NCBI GenBank assembly: GCA_033558025.1
Contig: JAUCEF010000006.1
Coordinates: forward strand, 3,782,001-3,846,000
Length of the DNA: 64,000 nt
Reading direction: 5' to 3'
Source: Phytophthora sp. 'mugwort'
Lineage: Eukaryota; Oomycota; Peronosporomycetes; Peronosporales; Peronosporaceae
In this document: piece by piece, positions 53,497 through 61,977 of the stretch
How positions within the stretch are numbered: position 1 is the first letter of the stretch
Layout: every line of letters begins with the position of its first letter
Position numbers and translations under genes: made by a program
The notes under the pieces: model-generated
What the model saw: the letters and a program-made list of their open reading frames with translations, nothing else
Database searches by the model: none
Told to the model about the DNA's origin: nothing

Positions 53497-55198
53497 ATGA
53501 GTGAAACTCAACTATCCGACCAATATTCGTACCAGAGCTCGCTCAAGAGCGATCCTGAGATTAAGGTATCTTCAGGCAAGCGTGTCCCGTTTGTTATCGA
53601 CCTGAATCAGGTTCGTACCAGAATGATGTCATTATCATTGATGCAACTGCTCAGCTTAACGGTTCTGAGGGATTTGCCTGTCTTCGTGATGCGTCTAATG
53701 CTACCATACAAGGTATCGATGAAGAATGGTGGTACCACTCAGACGGCTGCTGCCAATCGTTTCTGTGCTACTCTAAAGTGTGGCATCGATAGCATGTCGC
53801 TTGAGCTTAATGGTAAGAGCATTATCAGTATGGCCGATTATAAGCTGTTTTGGAACAACATTCGTGCTCAGACGGGATATAGTCCTCAGTATGTTGAAAA
53901 GCATGGTGCTGAGTCTTTCCTTTTCCCTGATTCTGCGTAGTCCGCTCTATACAGCTCTGCTACAAGCTCGACTACCGGCGATGGATACAGCAACACTACT
54001 GCATTCACGTCTTCTTTTGCTACCACTGGCCCGCCGGTGGTGCCTCTATCCCCAATGATGGTCTCGTTAAGCGTTTGCTGTCGAATCCTCCTTCGGCTGG
54101 TGCTGATTTCTCCACTTCGTGGCCTTCGGTAGGTGCGGCGGCTGTTTCTACTACCATCGCTAACCAAACTGCTCGCGGCGCTTTCGTTGCTGGCTCTAGC
54201 GCTGCTGATGCGATTATGGGAACGTGGAACTACATGCTCAAGATCAAGCTAACCGACCTTCATCCGATCTTTCGCGATTTGGATTTGATGGCCAATCCTC
54301 AAATCTGCCTTCGCTTCCGCGTCAATCAGGGTACTTCCGCTGTTGCTGTAAGCGCTGCAAAGGGTATGTCTCTAACAAGTACTACTCTCGCGAGTGGTAA
54401 TGTCTGCCCGGTTATGCTTGCGGCTACCACCACTAATAATCCTATGGCCGGTGTCATCGCTAATTCGGCCCCATTCAGTATTTCCTGGGGTGCTGTAGTC
54501 AATGCCCTTGAGCCTAACATCGATGGTACCTACATGCCTTTCACCACTTCTCGTCTGTATGTACCGTTCGTGCATCTTGAGAACCCTCAGGCTATCATTT
54601 CCAAGCCTGTTAAGAAGATTCGATACAACGACTGTTATGCTCAGTGGTTCTATCAGCGAGCTGCCGTTGGTAAGCAAGCGACTCAGCATAATGCTGCATT
54701 CGACCTCCAACTATCAGCTTCTGTTAAGAATGCCAAATACGTCATTCTCCTCCCTTTCGCTGAACAGACTGGTAGCTTTGCTTCTTCCACTGTTCAAGAG
54801 TTCCAGAGCCCTTTCGATTATGCGCCTTGGACGCTCCACCCTGGTTCGTCCATTCGCAACTTCAACGTTCGTATCGGCTCTCATCAGACGTTCGATATCA
54901 GTCATGACTATGATTTCCACCACTTCACTAACGAAATTGCTAAAATTCGGCGATCAATGGTGATTTGACTCCTGAGCTGGTGAATGGTCTTCTTGACTAT
55001 CAGACGTGGTCGCTAACTAACCGTGTTCTCATTGCTGATGTTAGTCGCCTAACGGAGCATGATGTACCTCAAGCGATTCAGGTAAGCGGCGTGAACGCAG
55101 GATGCGAGGGAACAAATATGCTGATTCTCGTAGTTAGCGAGCAGGAGCTGACTTTTGATCGTCTAACGGGCGAAGTGATCGATTTCACGACCGCATAG
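53497..55198 (+). pseudogene. mcp: Double-jelly-roll major capsid protein, frameshifted
   Basis: The start is MSETQLSDQYSYQSSLKSDP. Frames switch near 53603, 53715, somewhere in 53945-54070, and near 54960. Segments 53497-53940, 54075-54968 and 54965-55198, plus an alternative-frame stretch (AQLNGSEGFACLRDA, about 53640-53690), cover about 560 residues. Typical elements are DYKLFWNNIR, LKIKLTDLHPIFRDLDLMANPQ, FTTSRLYVPFVHLENP, FDYAPWTLHPGSSIRNFNVRIG and a C-terminal NGLLDYQTWSLTNRVLIADVSR. This order matches Polinton and virophage major capsid proteins, which assemble the icosahedral shell. It shows the element derives from a capsid-forming virus. No intact frame remains. Confidence 0.85.
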
Positions 55199-55235
55199 GT
55201 TAACGATACCGTTTTAAGCGACAAAAAAAATATGA

Positions 55236-55746
55236 TTAACTTTGATTTGATAGATATTGCTGATGTTTCTGTGATCGACGATGCGCTGCCATGTTTCGAT
55301 TTGAAACAGTAGTACCACAGACACAATCGATTTTCCTTCGATTATTTGCACTTATACGATCTTTGTTTTTATTTCGATACTGTCGCTTCTGTTCAGCTAT
55401 TTGTTCGTTCTTTGTGATACTGCTGTTGGTATTCTCGTTTCTGATCATCCGTAAGTATGGCAGCGTTCTTATTAACACACTTTGTCGAATCGATAACCAA
55501 TTTCTCGAACTGAAGCAAGTTCTTGCGTTTATCAATTTCATGCTCACTGACTAAGTGAATAGCAAGGCGTCAATACCATGTTCTTGAAAGATGATAAATC
55601 ATAGCACCACATCTTACCTTACTTCGATCCATCGCTTATACGCTACTGAATGCTTAGCCCATCGTCGTTCGAGAGTACTCGTGGTACTACCGACATATAC
55701 GATAGACTCGTCGGCATTGGTGATTTTATAGATATATCCTTTCATT
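55236..55746 (-). pseudogene. GIY-YIG endonuclease-like protein (copy 2), frameshifted
   Basis: Start 55746 (MKGYIYKITNADESIVYVGSTTSTLERRWAKH in outline) keeps GYIYKI, YVGST and RRW, with the canonical Gly that copy 1 has lost. The frame closes at a stop near 55625. The C-terminal part (55547-55236) is open in another frame and carries a basic Q/Y/R-rich helix and CVCGTTVSNRNMAAHRRSQKH, the same zinc-type tail as copy 1. One or two breaks lie near 55560-55625. The two copies are clearly paralogous in layout. A degenerate A/T box (TATAATA) precedes the start. Confidence 0.72.
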
Positions 55747-55817
55747 ATTATATCATAAGACTTTATAGATCAGGATCAATCGTGATTAAGTCTTATGATA
55801 AAAAAGTTATTTTTTTC

Positions 55818-56122
55818 TTAGTTCAATTCTTTTAGTAGCTTAGGACACTTTTCAATAACGAATTGGTTCTTGCGAAGGTAATCGATATAACCTGGATTCA
55901 TTCGACTGATCTGCTTGAGGGTCTTACCCCGATACTTACCCCAAGTCATCATATATGAGTTATCATCAGTCAGGGGAACTTGGAGTGGAGGAAGATCTTG
56001 ATTTCCTCGTTAATATTTTGACTGGGTTGGTTGAATACCCAACGACAATAACCGGGATCGGAAGAATATACTTCTTCGATCGGCGTGCCCTTGTATTTTC
56101 CAGAAGTTAGTTCGTTCGACAT
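55818..56122 (-). pseudogene. Small protein with two GKY motifs, frameshifted
   Basis: The start at 56122 (MSNELTSGKYKGTPIEEVY) is backed by a TCTATATA box at 56140-56147. The first motif is SGKYKGTPIEEVYSSDPGYCRWV. A stop follows LHSKFP, and a second motif, GKYRGKTLKQISRMNPGYIDYL, lies in another frame to the stop at 55818, implying a frameshift near 55970. Two copies of 'GKYKG..IEEV..DPGY..WL' make a tandem module like the tail of the gene at 38442-39070. Known uses are in exonuclease-X-like and DUF3820-like proteins; function here is unknown. Confidence 0.6.
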
Positions 56123-56139
56123 GTTATCAGTGGGGTGTA

Positions 56140-56147
56140 TCTATATA
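56140..56147 (-). promoter_or_regulatory. TATATAGA box (minus strand) before the 56122 start
   Basis: TCTATATA on the plus strand, 18 bases upstream of the ATG at 56122 when read on the minus strand. Confidence 0.55.
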
Positions 56148-56186
56148 CATACCCCCTTTAATTTTTTGAGAAAAATAAATAAATTA

Positions 56187-56275
56187 GTAGCCAATTGATT
56201 CGAAGAAATCTTCAAAATCATCAAAGCTATTGAGTTGCTTCATCAATCGTGATGGATGCATGGCCTCGGCGATGA
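56187..56275 (-). pseudogene. Gene remnant near the right repeat
   Basis: A short minus-strand stretch ending in a stop near 56187 reads LIAEAMHPSRLMKQLNSF, then DDFEDFFESIGY. An in-frame TAG lies just upstream. The 'AMHPSRL' segment resembles C-termini of several large-virus proteins. It is probably the tail of a lost gene cut off by the terminal repeat. Confidence 0.3.
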
Positions 56276-56412
56276 GCTATTTGTGATCTTTAGCTCTTTA
56301 GATCTGTGGCCTTGAAACTCCTCCTGAAGAGTTGGTTACTCCTTGAGCTCTCAGCTACTTGAGAGGTCGTGCGGTTGAAAACCTCTACCCGACGTCTCTG
56401 GGGATTATGAGA

Positions 56413-56580
56413 GGTTTCGAAACTACCTTAAGATCTAAAAGACGTTGCTTTCGCTCTAAGGTGGTCGAGAGGTTGTGTCGCAAAACACGTTGCATTGCAT
56501 TAGAAACGGTTAGCCCTATTCTCCTTATTAAATAAAGCTAAGAAAAAAACTGCCGGTGTAATGTGCTGGCTATTACTACT
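56413..56580. repeat. Right terminal inverted repeat
   Basis: Reverse complement of 36459-36732 minus the 105-bp insertion there; 168 bp long, ending CTATTACTACT at the target duplication. Inside of it (56341-56400) further ACCTCTC/CTGAGAG-type motifs echo those of the left insertion, so subterminal repeats exist at both ends. Confidence 0.9.
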
Positions 56581-56586
56581 AGCGGG
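56581..56586. repeat. Right target-site duplication AGCGGG
   Basis: Exact copy of 36453-36458, directly after the last base of the element. Confidence 0.95.
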
Positions 56587-57131
56587 ACCGTCGTGGATGC
56601 ACAGCCGATGCCCACCCCAACAACCAGTCGACCCATCAGTAACTCGACAAACGTTCTCGCCATCGCCATGAGCCCCGCCTCTACTATAAACAGCGTCGAA
56701 GATGCCAATATTAATCGACGTCGGCCGAATTTATCGTTGCCAACGCCGCTGAGAGCCGCGCCGGCGATGGCGCCGCCCACTGCAGCAGCCACGATTGCCT
56801 CGCTTTGCAGATCTGACAGTGCGAACCCTTGTGGGCTCTGGAGCAGCACGAGAGCCCCAGAAACCGCTCCCTATTAGACATGGAAGAGAAAGTCAAAGAA
56901 CGCTGATGAGGGAATTTTGAGAGTACAATTGATGGAAAGCAGTCGACTGACTGTGTCATAACCGAAGAGGAAGCCGCCGATGGATGCGCAGAGCGTCAGC
57001 AGGTACAGGAATGGAGAAGAGGCGGGTTGGTGGTCGGGATTTGTACTGGTATCGGAGCTCGTGGAGGGGTCAGGAGGCGGCTCGGATGGCTGCGGAGAGC
57101 AAGGTGACGATGTTGATTTTGTCATTGTCAA
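56581..57131 (-). pseudogene. HMIT-like sugar transporter, 5' part, split by the Polinton
   Basis: Exon 1 (57131-56952) encodes a Pro/Ser-rich start (MTMTKSTSSPCSPQPSEPP) and FLYLLTLCASIGGFLFGYDT. An 81-bp GT-AG intron follows (56951-56871), at exactly the same position as in the intact paralog at 29860. Exon 2 starts at 56870 with GAVSGALVLLQ and runs through GNDKFGRRRLILASS to IGCASTTVP, where the element begins. Reading on into the repeat adds VVIASTLHRQFFS and a stop, so this piece could only give a short truncated protein. There are no other lesions. The remainder is at 35216-36458. Confidence 0.92.
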
Positions 57132-57539
57132 AATCTCAACTGCAACGTCACAGACGACAAAAAAACTGACTCACTGCCGTTCTGATTGGTCGGTCAAACG
57201 TGGCTCAACCAACCCATATTTCGCAGCAAGTTTTATTAATGATTTAGCATCTATTCCCGCGGAGATCAAATGGAGACATCTCCATGAAAGACCATCGTTA
57301 GCATTAAAGGAATATGTCGCAGTGCTTGCACTCCTGTTGTCATTCGGAAATTTGTCTTTGTCTGGCAAAAGTTCAACCTACGAACTCATGTTTTGGCTTT
57401 ATACAAAAATCTTTTTTTCACGTGGAAAACCATCTTGAAAGGCGTCCTCCTGATTACAGCGAAAAACTCGTTTGGACGATTGGCAGTCGACAAGGAAAGG
57501 TCTACGCCTCTGCTGCCTGAGCTGACGCTGTCTCTCTAG
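57132..57539. other. Intergenic region upstream of the split transporter
   Basis: Contains the promoter side of the split transporter. A CCGTTCTGATTGG stretch with an inverted CCAAT-type box near 57178-57190 is noted; otherwise no gene or repeat was recognised. Confidence 0.4.
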
Positions 57540-58395
57540 GGCGTCATTCCGTTGTGTTCGTTCTGCTCAAGAATTCCGAGATATTTGGCTTCACCGATTT
57601 CTAGAGTGAGAGCGTCGTGTCGACAGCTATCAGTGGCGCCATCACAGGAGCAGCTCTAAGTAGTTGTGGCAACCAAACCTCCAGTCGACGTGGTGTGATC
57701 CTGCTATCGTCACTTATCCTCCCAACGGATTCAGCTCTCATGACGTTTGCTACGACGTGCGTGCAGCTCCTCATGGGTCGAATTGTTGTGGGCGTTGGCA
57801 TGGATTTGCCTACCCGCGAATAGAGAGTCGTGGCCAGCTCGTATCTCTGAATACGGGTGGATAGTTCTTTGCTAGTGTCCAGGACGCGTTTTTGGCTGGT
57901 CTTGATCAAGATTGCCGCTTTATGCTCGGACTGGCGGCATTCTTGCTGTGGTACAGTTTGCTCGCCTTCACCTGAGTGACCACGATATCTCATTTTTTAT
58001 TTTATACTCTTCGTATTTTAGTTCCATATTTTGATCTTGATGTTTTTCGAGAATAAATCCCTAATGAATCGTACTGCGTGCTCTTGTAAGATCCGAGGCA
58101 TTGAAAGAGGTACGTTGAAGTAGAAGGAACGAACAAGAAATTAACGGTTGGGAAAAGCTTCAGAAACCGTCGGTCACGCGTGAACTGGTACTGGTACTCG
58201 GCTGCTTGCTACTGCAGCTATTCAGGCGCTCGCCCAGTTTGATCACTAACGTATTGGTCTTGTTCACCGTCCTGTCGATCGTGAATAGACTTCAGCACAT
58301 GAGGCGTTCTGGCTACTTGCGTCAATCGCTTTTTTTTCGCGTACCTTAAGAAGGAGCTTCCGGAGGCAAAAGGTCTAGAGATAGAGGAGATCTAA
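57540..58395 (+). pseudogene. Decayed third HMIT-like transporter
   Basis: Plus-strand fragments match the intact transporter in order: VFVLLKN, SESVVSTAISGAITGAALSSCGNQ, RRGVILLSS, TFATTCVQLLMGRIVVGVG, ESRGQLVSLNTG, FMLGLAAF, then after a large internal deletion FAYLKKELPEAKGLEIEEI near 58340-58395. Several in-frame stops (for example after GFTDF and before FFASVQDAF) and missing parts, including the PESPR and QQLCGIN regions, show long-standing decay. It lies head-to-head with the split copy, showing local expansion of this transporter family. Confidence 0.85.
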
Positions 58396-58656
58396 CAAAC
58401 AGTCAAGTTCGTTATGTTCACGAATGGAAACATAGTGCTAATATTGTAGTACTACGTAGTCGATAGTAGATGCTGTAGTAATATAAAGTTGTTTCGTTTT
58501 ACCTTTTTCAGAAAGTAAAAATAATAGCTGCGTCGAGCTGCAGTTCTCTTTGAAAACTACGCAGCATGTTTTGGTTGCAGACTCGTGAACAACATGAAAG
58601 ATAAGCATTCATTCATACGAACAGTCGATAAAGTACCCAATGCGGGTGAAGGCACT
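58396..58656. other. Short spacer downstream of the pseudogene
   Basis: About 260 bp of A/T-rich sequence between the pseudogene and the 3' end of the START-domain gene; nothing recognised. Confidence 0.5.
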
Positions 58657-61600
58657 TTATGCGCCAGGAACAGCCTCGAGTAGGTTCGGGTCTTCGACGA
58701 ATGCCTTGAGGTTCTTAGCCATGCGAGCCGCCTCAGAGCCATCAACATAACGATGATCAATGGTCGTGGTCAGCGTCAACATTGGACGCACTTCAATCTT
58801 GCCATCGATGACAACGGCCTTGTCCAGAATTGACCCGATAGTCACGAGCATGGGCACCTGAGAGTACGGCGTGATAGGGGAAAACGCCATATCCAACCCC
58901 ATCATGCCGACGGACGTCACCATACAGGCGCCAAACATGTATGGCTCCACGCCCACAGGCGGGATGCGGAAGCCACAGGCACTGCCCAGCCAGCCGAAGA
59001 AGTTGAGCATTGGACGGATAACCCACGTCGGTAGTAAGCTCATGATCTTGTTCCGGTCCTCTTGGCCCTTGTCTTTCCCACCGCGAATTTTGGTAGCGTC
59101 ACCACGCACACGATTGCAAACGTCCTCCAGCGTCATCTTGTCGATCTCTGGCAGACGGCAAACACCGAGATCCTTGCCAGCTCCAACCGCGACAAGGCAA
59201 GAAATATCCACCGTCGGAGCGGGGTAATAGCTGCCGAAAACCAAGTGGCCATTCACTGATGGGGCCTTGCTCAAAGCCTGGCCGATAGAATGCAACACAA
59301 TATGTGTGATAGTGAGGTGGCAATTGGAGTCTTTACGTCGCTCAGCGATGTACTGGTTCGTCTTGGTCATGTCCAGCTGCAGCGTGCCAAAAATCATGCC
59401 ACTATCCGGTGGCCCAAACGTCGAGATCATCATTTTCCTTCGCGGTGACATGTGGCTCGGACCAAGATGAAGTTTCAGTGCAAAGAACAGGATCAATAGG
59501 ATCACATGCATAAAGTACGCAGCGGTAGGAAGTCCGACGATCTTCAGCGCCCAAACTGCCCCTCCGAATTGAATTGCGTACATAGCAACGTCGCTCACGG
59601 TGTTCTTGCCCACCTTCGAGAGATCCATCACGTCAACTGATTCCGTAACATCCTTCGACTTGTTCTTCTCCGTCTTCGCTGTAATATTCCCAGATAAAGA
59701 CTTTTCCTCTGGTGTTCTCGACACTGCGTCCACGTGCACCATATTTCCTCTCCCTTGAGACGCCGTCGAAGCTGCTTTCGGGCGACTTGGAGTCTGGTGG
59801 CTTACTCCGTTCTTGACTAAGGAGTTGCCATGTTTAACCGAACCCAACGACGACGACCGCTTTTTGTAACGGGGAAGCTCGAACAGCGTGTTGGTTAGCT
59901 TACCCTGGGCCTCTATCTGAGCGAGATCGCGTCTCGCCTTGATAACTTCACCCATCCGGGAAATGACGAATGGCTGCTCTGCCGCTGCCTTGCCAGCAAT
60001 TCGTGCGGGGATGCTACCCTTAAGATCGGTCTTTACCATCGTTATCACCTCGGCGCCGTCGTACGTCGCGTTGGGAACGATCTTGGTGCAAGCCAGATGC
60101 AGATCACCACGGACAACCTTTGGCTCCTTGAGTGGACACAGCTCCTGATCTTCAATACTCTGCACCACTATAATTATCGTACCACCAGGCAACACACGCC
60201 AGTGCGCAAGGTTACAAAAGTCGCGACCAGCAACCACGAAGATGGACTTGTACTCGAGGTAGCTAATGTTCGTCTGTGCGTTCAACGTCTTCAAGTTCAT
60301 GCCAAGTGCAAGCTGGGGATCCACAAGTTTTCGCTTGGCAGCATCAACAACTTGATCCCAAATGGCACGCGGGTGATAAGGCAGATAGCCCACGCCTTTA
60401 GCTGCAGTTAGTGAGCCATCCACCTTGGTGTAGCCCTTGACGCCGTCCTTGTCTCCAATAAAGTTCCAGGACGTTTCATCGTTCAACTCCGCTTCCATAC
60501 GCGCGACAGCCTTCTCAATCATCTCACTGTATTCCTCCGGGACAGCAGGGAAACCTTCTTCCGGTACGACACTCGGAAGATAACTCGAGAAGGACTGGCT
60601 GTGGTCGTCTTGGTCTTGGACGTCGGTCGATTGCGATCGCATCGAGTACGCTTCCTCTTCATCCTCTACGCAATCAGTAGTCGAGAGGCCGAATAGCGTC
60701 GCATTCGTGACACGTTCCCATTGTCGAGGGCTCTCGTCCTCATCCAGGGCCTTGCGCAGTCCATCAATGGCAAACACCTGCTTGATGAACATCTTGGCCT
60801 GGAGACCAGCGGGGATGCCCGCCTTGACGTCCACCTTGGTAATGTACGTGGCATTCACACCAGTATATTCGTCGTTAGGCGTGAGCAAGAACCCAGCCAT
60901 GATGATTTTGCCACGCACGGTCTGTGGCTCCTGGTTCTTGACAAAGCCGTCGTCAGCGTGGGCGGCTACAACGACTATCGATCCATCTCGAAGCACACGC
61001 CAATGCGTTAAATTGACGAAATCTCTTGCTGCAGCAGGGAACACAGCCTTGTACGTCAAGTGGTCCACCCACGTGTGGTCGTTGAAGACGTGCACACGTT
61101 GCGTAGCTAGCAGCTGTGGATCGAAGGTGTGTCGTTTGGACAGCTCTAGTACCAGTTGCAATACCTTCTGCGGGTGATGAGCAATGAATCCTACACCCTT
61201 AAAGGCTCCGATCCTGGACGCACGACGCACGTAGGCCTTGACGTCGCGCTGCTCGGTCTGGAACTTCCACCCGTCGGCATCGTCTCTGGCTTGAGCCACA
61301 AAGTCGGCCAACAGTCCCTCCATCCGATCGCGGTATTCGTCTGGGATGGCAGCATCTGGGACATCCAAGAGCTCCGTCACGGACGCGTCCACGAGCATCG
61401 AGTGGGACGAGGCCGAGTGCAGCAGCACGTCGCTACTGGACGTGTGCGAGTTAAGCAGTTGACTGGAGCCCGGGCTAGAGCTGGAGCTGGAGCTGGCCTT
61501 CTGCACCAGGGTGGCGGCCTGCATGAGCGCGTGAATCCAGTCGTCGGTGCGACTGGGCAGCGTCGCTGCCAGGTCGTAGACCTTGGACGTCTTGGGGTGC

Positions 61601-61977
61601 GAGATACGGAAGCTGTAGAGCTTCTTGTCTTTGGTGGCGCGGATGTGACAGCCCGTGAGCACGACGATGCCCTTGGGCACCGAATCGCCCTCGCGCTTGT
61701 AGTAGTAAAGCACTGTGCCTTCGAGCGAGAAGAAGCGCGCGCGCCATGACCGACCCAGCCCCGTCTTCTTGTATAGATGACCGGCCTTGCGCAAGAAGGA
61801 CGAGCTGCCGTTGGCCACGGAGCCGTTGGCCATTGTTGGTACAGACGAAGACGACGGTGGCGGAGATGGCGGTGTATTATGCATCATTCGCCTTGAGTCT
61901 GGAACCTTTTGAGTGGGGGCTTGACGGTGACTTGCGGACTGAATGCTGCTGGACGATCGCCATTTCTCGCTTGTCAC
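58657..61977 (-). CDS. PH-START-START-acyltransferase (E2-like) fusion protein
   Basis: This is an intron-free 1,106-residue protein. A PH domain (about 58-152: AGHLYKKTGLGRSWRARFF...DDWIHALMQA) follows a Ser/Pro-rich start. Two START-like lipid-binding modules follow at about 210-430 and 490-690, with the matched phrases 'GFIAHHPQKVLQ...' and 'GYLPYHPRAIWD...' and 'FVNLTHWRVL' and 'FCNLAHWRVL'. After a Lys/Ser-rich linker comes one or two membrane segments (YAIQFGGAVWAL, YFMHVILLILFFALKL). The C-terminal 250 residues look like the catalytic domain of 2-oxoacid dehydrogenase E2 acyltransferases: DSGMIFGTLQLDMT, CHLTITHIVLHSIG and TIDHRYVDGSEAARM, the last being the HRxxDG active-site motif near residue 1070. 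No lipoyl domain is present. A membrane-bound acyltransferase fed by START domains is a plausible reading; its acyl donor and target are unknown. Confidence 0.88.
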   Translation of the reverse strand: MTSEKWRSSSSIQSASHRQAPTQKVPDSRRMMHNTPPSPPPSSSSVPTMANGSVANGSSSFLRKAGHLYKKTGLGRSWRARFFSLEGTVLYYYKREGDSVPKGIVVLTGCHIRATKDKKLYSFRISHPKTSKVYDLAATLPSRTDDWIHALMQAATLVQKASSSSSSSPGSSQLLNSHTSSSDVLLHSASSHSMLVDASVTELLDVPDAAIPDEYRDRMEGLLADFVAQARDDADGWKFQTEQRDVKAYVRRASRIGAFKGVGFIAHHPQKVLQLVLELSKRHTFDPQLLATQRVHVFNDHTWVDHLTYKAVFPAAARDFVNLTHWRVLRDGSIVVVAAHADDGFVKNQEPQTVRGKIIMAGFLLTPNDEYTGVNATYITKVDVKAGIPAGLQAKMFIKQVFAIDGLRKALDEDESPRQWERVTNATLFGLSTTDCVEDEEEAYSMRSQSTDVQDQDDHSQSFSSYLPSVVPEEGFPAVPEEYSEMIEKAVARMEAELNDETSWNFIGDKDGVKGYTKVDGSLTAAKGVGYLPYHPRAIWDQVVDAAKRKLVDPQLALGMNLKTLNAQTNISYLEYKSIFVVAGRDFCNLAHWRVLPGGTIIIVVQSIEDQELCPLKEPKVVRGDLHLACTKIVPNATYDGAEVITMVKTDLKGSIPARIAGKAAAEQPFVISRMGEVIKARRDLAQIEAQGKLTNTLFELPRYKKRSSSLGSVKHGNSLVKNGVSHQTPSRPKAASTASQGRGNMVHVDAVSRTPEEKSLSGNITAKTEKNKSKDVTESVDVMDLSKVGKNTVSDVAMYAIQFGGAVWALKIVGLPTAAYFMHVILLILFFALKLHLGPSHMSPRRKMMISTFGPPDSGMIFGTLQLDMTKTNQYIAERRKDSNCHLTITHIVLHSIGQALSKAPSVNGHLVFGSYYPAPTVDISCLVAVGAGKDLGVCRLPEIDKMTLEDVCNRVRGDATKIRGGKDKGQEDRNKIMSLLPTWVIRPMLNFFGWLGSACGFRIPPVGVEPYMFGACMVTSVGMMGLDMAFSPITPYSQVPMLVTIGSILDKAVVIDGKIEVRPMLTLTTTIDHRYVDGSEAARMAKNLKAFVEDPNLLEAVPGA

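Larger units (their letters stand above)
36459..56580. mobile_element. Polinton/Maverick virus-type element, 20,122 bp
   Basis: Ends are set by the 6-bp target duplication and by inverted repeats that begin AGTAGTAATAG on the left and end CTATTACTACT on the right. This is the 5'-AG terminus known for Polintons. The gene set is complete for the group: protein-primed type DNA polymerase B, retroviral-type integrase with chromodomain, A32-like packaging ATPase, adenain-like cysteine protease, major and minor capsid proteins, plus fibre, GIY-YIG and small proteins. Plus-strand genes dominate the left half; orientations mix in the right half. Most large frames carry single-base frameshifts, so this copy is probably not autonomous. 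It also holds a CRN effector gene near its left end. Codon and base use is more A/T-rich than in the host genes. Confidence 0.96.

Noticed and set aside
36459..56580. Fragment of a giant virus genome or assembly contamination
   Set aside because: Exact target duplication, terminal inverted repeats and clean restoration of the host frame show a discrete inserted element.
61156..61749. 197-residue plus-strand frame over the START protein
   Set aside because: Antisense shadow of a 1,106-residue gene with clear PH and START domains.
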